A DNA stretch of 8,433 nt. Origin: Butyrivibrio sp. Its GTDB lineage: Bacteria; Bacillota_A; Clostridia; Lachnospirales; Lachnospiraceae. Under the pieces are notes generated by a model. That model searched no databases. It worked only from the letters and a program-made list of their open reading frames with translations, and was not told where the DNA came from. The stretch spans positions 1-8,433 of the forward strand of contig JAILOW010000116.1 in the NCBI GenBank assembly GCA_024690635.1. Direction: 5' to 3'. Positions 1 through 7,433 of this stretch are shown one piece after another. Every line of letters starts with the position of its first letter. The first letter of the stretch is position 1. Both the position numbers and the translations under genes were made by a program.

Positions 1-117
1 ATCGGATTGTTTATTATGTTTGTTACTGTATCAATGCTTGGTGATGCATCAAACTTTATTTTTATCAATATGAAGGAGCTGATGGAAGAATTTGTTCATA
101 GTTTCCAGAGCGGATGA
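1..117 (+). CDS. fliR: FliR, C-terminal end (flagellar export gate membrane protein), partial
   Basis: The window opens inside a gene in frame 1, of which 38 residues remain before tandem TGA stops at 115-120. The visible peptide starts with a hydrophobic stretch (IGLFIMFVTVSML) and ends in a short amphipathic segment with an acidic cluster (MKELMEEF). This resembles the last membrane helix and tail of FliR, an inner-membrane part of the FliP-FliQ-FliR export gate. The identification rests mainly on position: fliR almost always comes directly before flhB, and in some Clostridia the two are fused. The piece is too short to identify from residues alone. The gene overlaps flhB by 26 bases in another frame, so the two are probably translationally coupled. 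Confidence 0.75.
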   Translation: MGLFIMFVTVSMLGDASNFIFINMKELMEEFVHSFQSG

Positions 118-1240
118 TGAGCCTAAGCTCGTAATTCCATATGACCTTCAGTTCTTTGCTGAGGATGCCAACGGCGCCGAAAAGACTGAAGAGCCTACCG
201 CCAAGAAACTGGATGATGCCAGAAAAGAAGGTCAGGTAGCCAAGAGCCAGGAGGTTGCTCAGGCATTCTCTCTATTGGCTCTGTTTCTGATTCTCAGAGT
301 GTTTTATCCCTTTATGGGAAGTAACTTCAAGGCTATTTTTGAAAGGGTATATAACAATATTCCAAATGTGGCAAGGACCTATGACGGTTTTCTTCCCATA
401 CACTATATATCAAGCATTCTTTCAAATGCTCTTTTGACAGTATTACTGCTTGCAGCACCGTTTTTTATCATAGGTTTTATAGTGGCTTTTGTGTGCGACC
501 TTGTTCAGGTGGGATACAACCCTACATCCAAGCCGCTTCAGCCAAAGCTAAGCAAGATAAACCCTGTAAGCGGCATGAAAAAGATCTTTTCCACAAGAAA
601 GCTCTTTGACCTGGCTAAATCCATATTAAAGCTTGCTTTGATGGGGATAGTCATTTACACATTTTTTAACGGCAGAAAAGAATCAATTTTTCTTTTGTAT
701 GATATGCCTCTTAATCAGGCTATTGGACTTATGGGAAACCTTATCATAAGTCTGGGACTAAGGATCGCTTTTGCCTACATGATCATTGCCATTGCGGATC
801 TTATCTATCAGCGCCGCAAGTTCAAGAAAGATATGATGATGACCAAGCAGGAAGTAAAAGAGGAGATGAAGAACTCCGAAGGAAATCCTGAGGTTAAGGC
901 AGCGCAGAAGCGTAAGATGATGGAGGCTTCAAGGCGAAGAATGATGCAGCAGCTCCCTCAGGCGGACGTTGTTATCACGAACCCTACTCACTATGCTGTA
1001 GCCATCAAGTATGATGCCGAAGAAGCTGATGCTCCCATGGTTGTTGCCAAGGGTGCGGATTATATGGCACAAAAGATCAAAGAGGTCGCAAGAGAAAACA
1101 ACGTTGAGATCGTTGAAAACAAGCCTCTGGCCAGAATGCTTTATGCAAATGTAGAGATCGGAGAGCTGGTGCCTCCGGAGCTTTATAAGGCAGTTGCCGA
1201 AGTTCTTGCTTATGTATATCACCTTAAGGGCAAGATCTGA
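92..1240 (+). CDS. flhB: FlhB, export-gate substrate-specificity switch protein
   Basis: FlhB is the membrane component of the flagellar type III secretion gate that switches export from rod/hook proteins to filament proteins. The cytoplasmic start carries the family block EKTEEPTAKKLDDARKEGQV (residues 30-49). Four hydrophobic spans follow at about 54-75, 107-139, 171-192 and 209-238, then a lysine-rich linker and the C-terminal domain. The autocleavage motif NPTH is intact at residues 297-300, with cleavage expected between N297 and P298. At 382 residues it is slightly longer than the roughly 360 of Bacillus FlhB, because of an N-terminal extension before the DLQFFAE block. The start is a TTG at 92: the frame is closed by TGA at 80-82, no ATG occurs before residue 75, and AAGGAG lies at 73-78. 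flhA follows after 44 bases. Confidence 0.96.
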   Translation: MFIVSRADDEPKLVIPYDLQFFAEDANGAEKTEEPTAKKLDDARKEGQVAKSQEVAQAFSLLALFLILRVFYPFMGSNFKAIFERVYNNIPNVARTYDGFLPIHYISSILSNALLTVLLLAAPFFIIGFIVAFVCDLVQVGYNPTSKPLQPKLSKINPVSGMKKIFSTRKLFDLAKSILKLALMGIVIYTFFNGRKESIFLLYDMPLNQAIGLMGNLIISLGLRIAFAYMIIAIADLIYQRRKFKKDMMMTKQEVKEEMKNSEGNPEVKAAQKRKMMEASRRRMMQQLPQADVVITNPTHYAVAIKYDAEEADAPMVVAKGADYMAQKIKEVARENNVEIVENKPLARMLYANVEIGELVPPELYKAVAEVLAYVYHLKGKI

Positions 1241-1274
1241 TAAACAGATTTTATTTATATGAAAATACTTACGG

Positions 1275-1281
1275 AAGGAGG
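1275..1281 (+). promoter_or_regulatory. Strong Shine-Dalgarno site of flhA
   Basis: AAGGAGG is nearly a perfect complement of the 16S rRNA 3' end. It lies 3 bases before the ATG at 1285 and 6 bases before a second in-frame ATG at 1288. The second ATG has the more usual spacing, so the true start may be 1288, one residue shorter. Besides cheA, this is the only gene in the window with a full-strength site, which suggests that flhA translation starts independently of flhB. Confidence 0.85.
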
Positions 1282-1284
1282 AAA

Positions 1285-3345
1285 ATGATGGATTTTAAAA
1301 AGATCATGAATCGCGTATACGACTACGGTCTTGCGCTTTATATCGTTGCAGCCATTGTAATGCTCATCATTCCTCTTCCCGAGTGGCTTTTGGACCTTCT
1401 TCTTTGCTTTGACATGTCACTTTCCTTCGTGATCATGTTCACGGCTATGTTTGCTACGGAAGTTCTGCAGATGTCGTTCTTCCCGACGATCCTGCTTTTT
1501 ACAACCATATTCAGGATAGCCCTTAACGTTTCATCCACGAGACTTATTCTGACCGAGGGAAGCGCAGGTAAGGTTATTGAAGTGTTCGGATCATTTGTGG
1601 GCGGCGGTGATCTGATCGTCGGAGCTATCGTTTATATCATTCTCATCATCGTTCAGCTCATGGTCATCAACAAAGGTTCTGAGCGTGTCGCTGAAGTATC
1701 GGCTCGTTTCACGCTGGATGCTATGCCCGGTAAACAGATGGCTATCGATGCGGACTTAAATACCGGTGCCATCACTGATGCCGAAGCTAAGGCGAGGCGT
1801 GAAAAGATTCAGGAAGAATCCAGTTTCTTCGGAGCCATGGATGGTGCTACCAAGTACGTAAAAGGAGATTCCACCGCAGGTCTTATCATTACAGCGGTTA
1901 ACCTTGTGGGCGGTATTGCCATGGGCGTTCTGCGAAAGGGTATGGACGTTAACACAGCCATCAATACCTATTCCATTCTTACCATGGGTGACGGACTTGT
2001 AAGCTCAATTCCTTCGCTTATGATCTCTATGTCCACAGGTATCCTGGTTACCAAGGGATCCAAGGAGTCCGATTTTGGCCATGTACTTATCGGACAGCTT
2101 TTTGGAACCGCCAAGACTCTTTATCTTGTGGGCGGTGTACTTGCGGGACTTGGTATACTGACACCTCTTCCCACAGTTTTGTATGTGTCCTTTGGCGCTG
2201 GTTTTGTGCTTCTTGGCCGTGTTACAAGTCAGACCATGGAAGAAGTTGCCGTTGAGGGAGAAGCTGCTTCCGAAGAGGAACAGCAGGCTGAAGAGATCAG
2301 GCAGCCTGAAAATGTTACAAGTCTTTTGCAGGTTGATCCCATTGAGCTTGAGTTTGGCTACGGTATCATTCCTCTTGCGGATGTTAATCAGGGCGGAGAC
2401 CTCCTTGACCGAGTTGTTATGATCAGGCGCCAGGTAGCCCTTGAGCTTGGTACTGTGGTTCCCATCATTCGACTGAGGGATAATATTCAGTTGAATCCGA
2501 ATCAATATATCATTAAAATTAAAGGTATACAGGTAAGTGACGGTGAGATTTTGTTTGATCATTACATGGCCATGAATCCCGGACATGTTGAGGATGAGAT
2601 CACCGGTATTCCTACGTTTGAGCCTTCGTTCCATCTTCCCGCCATCTGGATCACGGAAGGACAGAGGGAAAGAGCTGAGAGCCTTGGCTATACTGTAGTT
2701 GATCCTCCTTCCATTATCGCAACTCACCTTACTGAGATCATTCGTGAGCATATTGCTGAGCTTATGACCAGGCAGGATGTTCAGAATCTTGTTGATAACC
2801 TGAAAGAAAACAACCCTGCACTTGTGGATGAGCTTGTGCCCAAGCTTATGAGTCTTGGTGAGATTGAAAAAGTACTTCAGAATCTTCTCAGTGAAGGCAT
2901 CTCCATCAGAGACCTTGTTACAATTTTTGAGACACTTGCTGATTTTGCTCCTTCTACACATGATCCTGATATTCTTACGGAGTATGTACGACAGAGCCTT
3001 AAGAGAGCCATATCCAACAAGTTCTTTATGCCGGGTGAGACTACTTCCGTTGTAACTCTTGATCCCAAGATCGAGCAGGAGATCATGAGCAGCGTCAAGC
3101 AGACTGAGACCGGAGCATATCTTACTCTCGATCCCGCAAGGACCAAGTCCATTCTTACGGCTGTGGGAGAGCAGGTACAAAAGCTTGAGGATGCAGGCAA
3201 GATGGCTATTATAATGGCTTCGCCTATTGTAAGAATGTATTTCAAGAAAATGACCCAGGACTATTACAAAGACCTTGTTGTTATTTCATATAATGAAGTA
3301 GAACCAAGTGTTGAACTACAATCTGTGGGGATGGTAACGGCATAG
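1285..3345 (+). CDS. flhA: FlhA, flagellar type III export gate / proton-coupled exporter subunit
   Basis: FlhA forms the large ring of the flagellar export gate. Its membrane part couples proton flow to secretion and its cytoplasmic ring docks chaperone-substrate complexes. The roughly 310 N-terminal residues are mostly hydrophobic spans. They include the FHIPEP family signature RIALNVSSTRLIL (residues 77-89) and the conserved cytoplasmic loop with ARFTLDAMPGKQMAIDADL. D186 in the MDGATK motif corresponds to the aspartate known to be essential in Salmonella FlhA (D208). An acidic linker at about 320-345 leads to the cytoplasmic domain, which runs to residue 686. That length matches the family (about 677-692). 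No frameshift or missing motif is seen. flhF starts one base after the stop. The start at 1285 or 1288 is not resolved. Confidence 0.97.
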   Translation: MMDFKKIMNRVYDYGLALYIVAAIVMLIIPLPEWLLDLLLCFDMSLSFVIMFTAMFATEVLQMSFFPTILLFTTIFRIALNVSSTRLILTEGSAGKVIEVFGSFVGGGDLIVGAIVYIILIIVQLMVINKGSERVAEVSARFTLDAMPGKQMAIDADLNTGAITDAEAKARREKIQEESSFFGAMDGATKYVKGDSTAGLIITAVNLVGGIAMGVLRKGMDVNTAINTYSILTMGDGLVSSIPSLMISMSTGILVTKGSKESDFGHVLIGQLFGTAKTLYLVGGVLAGLGILTPLPTVLYVSFGAGFVLLGRVTSQTMEEVAVEGEAASEEEQQAEEIRQPENVTSLLQVDPIELEFGYGIIPLADVNQGGDLLDRVVMIRRQVALELGTVVPIIRLRDNIQLNPNQYIIKIKGIQVSDGEILFDHYMAMNPGHVEDEITGIPTFEPSFHLPAIWITEGQRERAESLGYTVVDPPSIIATHLTEIIREHIAELMTRQDVQNLVDNLKENNPALVDELVPKLMSLGEIEKVLQNLLSEGISIRDLVTIFETLADFAPSTHDPDILTEYVRQSLKRAISNKFFMPGETTSVVTLDPKIEQEIMSSVKQTETGAYLTLDPARTKSILTAVGEQVQKLEDAGKMAIIMASPIVRMYFKKMTQDYYKDLVVISYNEVEPSVELQSVGMVTA

Positions 3346-3346
3346 T

Positions 3347-4585
3347 ATGATTATTAAAAAGTTTGTTGGAAAAACAGAAAGCGAGGCTACCGAAGAAGCC
3401 AGAAAAGAGCTGGGCCCTAACATTGTTGTCATGAATGTTCGCCCGGCCAAGAAAAGCGGTTTCTTTTCGATTTTTCAGGGACAGAAGATAGAAGTTACCG
3501 TAGCTTTGGAAGAAGAGTCCGAAAGACCCGTAAAGACCTATACTCCCCAAAAAGAGTATAAGCCTTCACAGCAGGATACCATTATCGCAGCAAATCCCGC
3601 AGCCTTTAAAAACCATGAAGTCAGGGATGACAACAGTGCGATAGAAGAAAAGCTTGATAATCTGAGTAACCTTCTTGAAAAGAACTTTCTTAAGAATGAA
3701 AAAGAAGAAACTAAGGAAACTTCAGCTGATACAGTATCCGAAGATAATGATTCTTCCAAGAATACGGGAAAATCCGACATTTCCCAGGAGACTCTTTCTT
3801 TCATAAAATTATTGTATAATACTCTTATAGAGAATGAAGTTGATGAGATCTATGTAAATCAGCTTACAGACGAAGTGGAAAAGATCTCAAAGCCGGGACT
3901 TCCCTTTGATTTTGCTCTTGCAAATGTTTACCAGAAGATGGTTCTTAAGTTCGGAAAATCTGAGCCTATCGAAGAGTCAAAAGAAGGACCCAGAGCCGAG
4001 ATATTCATTGGACCTACAGGTGTCGGCAAGACAACCACTATCGCTAAGCTCGCTTCAGAGCTTCGCGTTACCAGGAAAAAGAAAGTAGCTCTTTTGACTG
4101 TGGATACATACAGGATCGCGGCTGCGGAACAGCTTCGAACCTACGCATCCATCCTTGAGATCCCTTTCAGGGTTATCTATACAGTTGAGGAGATGAAGCA
4201 GGCCGCTGAGGACTTTAAGGACTACGACTACATAATGGTAGATACCGCAGGACATTCGCTTCATAACGCCGAATTGAAGGAAGAGGTTGAAAAGTTCATC
4301 AGAGTTTTGGAAGACTGCATGGACTGTGAGAACTATCTGGTTCTTTCGGCAACTACCAAATACAGGGATCTTATCGAGATCGCTGATGCTTATTCAGAGA
4401 TGGTGGCTTATAAGCTTATCTTTACCAAGATGGATGAGACCGGAGCAAAAGGCAATCTGTACAATGTCAGAATGCATACGGGGGCTCCTATTTCTTACAT
4501 CACAAACGGACAGAACGTACCGGATGATATTGCTGTATTTGATGCACAGCGTATCGTTAAAAATCTTTTGGGCGGAAAAAGTTAA
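3347..4585 (+). CDS. flhF: FlhF, SRP-type GTPase controlling flagellar placement
   Basis: FlhF is a membrane-associated GTPase of the SRP/Ffh-FtsY class that helps set where flagella assemble. The N-terminal domain opens with the family pattern IIKKFVGKTESEATEEARKE. A polar, acidic and probably flexible region spans about 65-140, followed by the N domain (about 145-205) and the G domain. G1 is GPTGVGKTT (222-230, K228), a VDTYRIAAAEQLR segment follows, G3 is DTAG (299-302) and G4 is TKMDE (360-364). The residue after DTAG is H303, where SRP-type GTPases normally have arginine. The length of 412 residues is ordinary once the linker is allowed for. There is no good ribosome site before the ATG, and the gap to flhA is one base, so reinitiation from flhA translation is likely. 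flhG follows after 19 bases. Confidence 0.96.
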   Translation: MIIKKFVGKTESEATEEARKELGPNIVVMNVRPAKKSGFFSIFQGQKIEVTVALEEESERPVKTYTPQKEYKPSQQDTIIAANPAAFKNHEVRDDNSAIEEKLDNLSNLLEKNFLKNEKEETKETSADTVSEDNDSSKNTGKSDISQETLSFIKLLYNTLIENEVDEIYVNQLTDEVEKISKPGLPFDFALANVYQKMVLKFGKSEPIEESKEGPRAEIFIGPTGVGKTTTIAKLASELRVTRKKKVALLTVDTYRIAAAEQLRTYASILEIPFRVIYTVEEMKQAAEDFKDYDYIMVDTAGHSLHNAELKEEVEKFIRVLEDCMDCENYLVLSATTKYRDLIEIADAYSEMVAYKLIFTKMDETGAKGNLYNVRMHTGAPISYITNGQNVPDDIAVFDAQRIVKNLLGGKS

Positions 4586-4604
4586 ATTTGTTGGGTAATA
4601 TAGC

Positions 4605-5537
4605 ATGGATCAGGCACAACAGCTTAGAAATATAATCAAAAATACAAATATGCCAAGACCTCTTGCCAGGATCATAACCGTGACCAGCGGCAAGGGAGGT
4701 GTTGGAAAGTCCAATGTAGCTATCAATCTTGCTATTCAGTTTAGAAAGATGGGTAAGCGCGTCATTATTCTTGATGCGGACTTTGGACTTGCCAATATAG
4801 AGATCATGTTCGGCACTGTTCCGAAGCACAATCTGTGTGATCTCATTTACCAGGGCAAAAATATAAAAGATATTATCACCTGGGGACCTGAGGGAGTTGG
4901 ATTTATCTCCGGAGGCTCAGGAATTTCGGGCATGTATAATCTCAGCAGAGATTATTTGGTATATATTATTGTAAATCTTGCCGAATTGGACGCTATTGCT
5001 GATATAATAATAATAGATACCGGAGCGGGTATCTCCAATGCAGTTATGGAATTTCTTGTGGCAAGCGGAGAGATCATACTGGTTACTACGCCTGAGCCTA
5101 CATCTATTACGGATTCTTATTCTCTTTTAAAAGCACTTAATCAGTCACCCAGGTTTTCAAGAGATAATACTAAGGTGAAAGTGGTATCCAATAGGGTTTC
5201 TTCAATGGAAGAAGGACAACAGCTCTTTAATAAGTTAAATGCAGTTGTTGCCAGATATCTAAAGCTTCCTCTTACATACATGGGCGCGATTCCTCAGGAT
5301 CAGATGCTTGCAAGAAGCGTTATGCAGCAGTCACCGGTTTCGCTTCAATACCCTAATGCCAAGTCGGTAAGGGCATTCGAAAACATAGCAAACCAGCTTA
5401 TGAATCCTCAGGATGCCATGGAGATAAAACAAAGAGGAATGGCAGCTTTCTTTTCACATATCATCACAGGAAGAAAGCTCAGCAGTACGCAGATCCAAGG
5501 CGGAGCGCAGGGGACGAACCCTTCACAGCCTGCATAA
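4605..5537 (+). CDS. flhG: FlhG (FleN/YlxH), MinD-type ATPase regulating flagellar number and FlhF
   Basis: FlhG is a dimerising, membrane-binding ParA/MinD-family ATPase that partners FlhF in controlling flagellar number and pattern. The protein begins directly with DQAQQLR (residues 2-8), the DQAxxLR element by which FlhG stimulates FlhF GTP hydrolysis. The deviant Walker A KGGVGKS occupies 30-36 (K30 and K35), DADFGLAN is at 57-64, and the Walker B-side motif DTGAG is at 138-142. A likely amphipathic membrane helix (GMAAFFSHIITGRKL, 278-292) is followed by a polar tail of 18 residues. At 310 residues the length fits the family. The ATG at 4605 has only a weak ribosome site, but it places DQAxxLR where it belongs. 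Lying directly behind flhF, it almost certainly works with that GTPase. Confidence 0.96.
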   Translation: MDQAQQLRNIIKNTNMPRPLARIITVTSGKGGVGKSNVAINLAIQFRKMGKRVIILDADFGLANIEIMFGTVPKHNLCDLIYQGKNIKDIITWGPEGVGFISGGSGISGMYNLSRDYLVYIIVNLAELDAIADIIIIDTGAGISNAVMEFLVASGEIILVTTPEPTSITDSYSLLKALNQSPRFSRDNTKVKVVSNRVSSMEEGQQLFNKLNAVVARYLKLPLTYMGAIPQDQMLARSVMQQSPVSLQYPNAKSVRAFENIANQLMNPQDAMEIKQRGMAAFFSHIITGRKLSSTQIQGGAQGTNPSQPA

Positions 5538-5567
5538 ATACTACAGAACGGAGACTATTTACAAAAG

Positions 5568-6290
5568 ATGCTCACTGATTACATTTCACCCGGAAACAGG
5601 GTGGAGTTAAAAGCCACAGGAAAAATATGGATGGATGAAGATATCCGTACCAAGCATATTTATATGACCAAGGTTATGGATGTTACATCAGATGACAGGA
5701 TCGAAGTGCTCATGCCTTTTGAAAAGGGCAAGATAGTACTTCTTCCCGTGGACGGCGAGTATAGCCTTTGCTTTTACAGCAATAAAGGACTTTTTCAGTG
5801 TTTTGCAAAGATAGTAGACAGATACAGAAGTGACAATATGTATATTCTGGTGCTTGACCTTACCAGCGAATTATCCAAGCTCCAGAGAAGAGAGTATTAC
5901 AGATTCAGCTGTGCCCTTGAACTTAAGTCAAGGCAGTGTTCAAAAGAGGAACTTGAAGCTTTTGAGAAAAACCGCAGATACCTGGTTGATCCCGGAAGCA
6001 ATCTTCAAAAGAGCGTGGTCGTAGACATCAGTGGTGGCGGTCTGCGATTTGTCGCTAACTTCCATTATGAGGAAGGAAGCACCATATATTGTTCTTATCG
6101 TTTACCCGGTAATGTAAACGACAAGGACTATGAAATGATCTGCAACGTGTTGAAAGTACAGGAACTGGAGAGCAGGCCCGGTTTATTTGAGCACCGCATT
6201 CAGTACGTGTACATTGATGAGACCTCCAGAGAAGATATTATCCACTTTATTTTTGAGGAGGAACGTAAAATCAGAAAGAAGCAGACTTAA
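5568..6290 (+). CDS. YcgR-like flagellar brake, PilZ domain cyclic di-GMP receptor
   Basis: This 240-residue protein has the two-domain plan of YcgR/DgrA. An N-terminal beta-rich YcgR-N-like domain (about 5-100) is followed by a C-terminal PilZ domain (about 105-225). Both cyclic di-GMP binding elements are intact: RxxxR as REYYR (R108 and R112) and DxSxxG as DISGGG (153-158). In related proteins, ligand binding lets the receptor act on the flagellar motor or stator and slow swimming. Its place between flhG and cheB supports a motility role, but action as a brake is inferred from the family. The ATG at 5568 has no well-spaced ribosome site (GGAG at 5550-5553 is 14 bases away). The MLTDYISPGNRVELK start matches this family, and the next in-frame Met is too far inside. 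cheB follows after two bases. Confidence 0.92.
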   Translation: MLTDYISPGNRVELKATGKIWMDEDIRTKHIYMTKVMDVTSDDRIEVLMPFEKGKIVLLPVDGEYSLCFYSNKGLFQCFAKIVDRYRSDNMYILVLDLTSELSKLQRREYYRFSCALELKSRQCSKEELEAFEKNRRYLVDPGSNLQKSVVVDISGGGLRFVANFHYEEGSTIYCSYRLPGNVNDKDYEMICNVLKVQELESRPGLFEHRIQYVYIDETSREDIIHFIFEEERKIRKKQT

Positions 6291-6292
6291 TT

Positions 6293-7363
6293 ATGAAAAA
6301 AATTCTAATTGTTGATGACTCTGCACTTATGAGAACTGTACTCAGTGATATTATTAATGCAGACTCAAGATTCCAAGTGGCTGACAAAGCTAAAGACGGT
6401 ATTGAGGCACTTGATCTTTTGAAGACCAAGACTTATGACGCTGTGGTTCTTGACATTAACATGCCTAGAATGGACGGCATCACGCTTCTTAAGGAGCTTC
6501 AAAAGAACAACATCAAAGCCAAGATCATGATGGCCAGCACCGATACAAAAGAAGGTGCCAAGGTTACCATGGATGCTTTGGATCTGGGAGCTTTGGATTT
6601 TGTCCATAAACCGGACAGAGCTTCCGAGTGCCGTGGAGAGGATTTTACCAAGCTGTTTATCAACACGCTGGCTGCAGTTGCCGAAAGTAAGGCACCTGTT
6701 TCTGCAAAAGCTTTCTCCATAGATGATGCCAGGGAGTCCAGGAAGGTCGTAGAGCTTGTCACAAAGTCTGCAAATAAGATCACAGGTAACAGGATCGTTG
6801 CCATCGCAAGTTCTACGGGAGGGCCCAGAGCTCTTCAGGCCGTTATTCCCAAACTTCCCAAAAATCTAAAAACACCAGTCGTGCTTGTCCAGCACATGCC
6901 GGAAGGCTTTACTGCTTCCCTTGCGGAAAGACTTGATTCTCTTTCAGAGGTCAGGGTTAAGGAGGCGGCAGAGGGAGATATCATTCAACCCGGTTGGGTT
7001 TATATCTCCAGAGGCGGCAAGCATATGCATATTGTAAAGAATGCAGGTAAGGAAACCATTCATTATGTGGACGGTCCTACCAGAGAAGGGGTAAGGCCCT
7101 GTGCAAACTTTATGTATGAGTCACTTATGGATTCCGATTACGACGAAGTGTGCTGTGTAGTATTAACAGGCATGGGGGCTGACGGAACCGAAGGAATCAA
7201 AAATCTTAAGACAAAGAAAAAAGTACACGTTATCGGACAGGAAGAAAGTACCTGTACCGTGTATGGAATGCCCAAAGCAGTAGCAACAGCCGGGCTTGTG
7301 AATCAGGTAGTCAAGCTTGATGATGTGGCCCAGGAAATCATAATGCATGTCGGCGTGAATTGA
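6293..7363 (+). CDS. cheB: CheB, chemoreceptor glutamate methylesterase / deamidase
   Basis: CheB removes methyl groups from chemoreceptor glutamates, and deamidates glutamines, once phosphorylated by CheA; this resets the receptor array during adaptation. The receiver domain (about 1-120) has the acidic pair D8/D9, phosphoacceptor D54 in VVLDINMPRMDG, and K106 in FVHKP. A linker of about 45 residues leads to the methylesterase domain, whose catalytic triad can be read as S174 (SSTGGP), H201 (QHMP) and D297 (GMGADG). At 356 residues it is a full-length, apparently active enzyme. It begins two bases after the PilZ gene without a clear ribosome site, so coupling is likely. A 141-base gap separates it from cheA, the only sizeable gap in the window. 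Confidence 0.97.
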   Translation: MKKILIVDDSALMRTVLSDIINADSRFQVADKAKDGIEALDLLKTKTYDAVVLDINMPRMDGITLLKELQKNNIKAKIMMASTDTKEGAKVTMDALDLGALDFVHKPDRASECRGEDFTKLFINTLAAVAESKAPVSAKAFSIDDARESRKVVELVTKSANKITGNRIVAIASSTGGPRALQAVIPKLPKNLKTPVVLVQHMPEGFTASLAERLDSLSEVRVKEAAEGDIIQPGWVYISRGGKHMHIVKNAGKETIHYVDGPTREGVRPCANFMYESLMDSDYDEVCCVVLTGMGADGTEGIKNLKTKKKVHVIGQEESTCTVYGMPKAVATAGLVNQVVKLDDVAQEIIMHVGVN

Positions 7364-7405
7364 GGGATTTCATTACTTTTTAATATTTCTTTTATCTCAA
7401 GTTTT

Positions 7406-7433
7406 TAAATTCCTCCATTCGAAAAGCCGATAT
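7406..7433 (+). promoter_or_regulatory. Sigma-28 (SigD/FliA) promoter for cheA
   Basis: The -35 element TAAA is at 7406-7409, followed by a 16-base spacer and the -10 element GCCGATAT at 7426-7433. This is an exact match to the SigD consensus of Firmicutes (TAAA, N14-16, GCCGATAT). It is correctly oriented in an intergenic region directly before a chemotaxis gene, the usual class of sigma-28 target. Transcription should begin near 7439-7441, giving a leader of about 65 bases before cheA. The sequence match is direct; activity and the exact start are inferred. Confidence 0.88.

Noticed and set aside
2005..3180. Long open frame (391 codons) on the minus strand opposite flhA
   Set aside because: It lies wholly within a conserved flhA coding region, its product shows no recognisable domain, and it has no supporting start context. 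Long antisense frames are a common by-product of codon bias.
6540..6546. Second sigma-28-like -10 (CCGATAC) inside cheB
   Set aside because: It lacks the leading G, ends in C, and no TAAA lies 14-16 bases upstream. It is explained by coding sequence.
7350..7400. Possible terminator at the end of cheB
   Set aside because: Only a 4-5 bp AT-rich pairing (TGAA with TTCA) can be drawn before the T-rich stretch, which is interrupted and lacks a continuous T-run. It is too weak to call.
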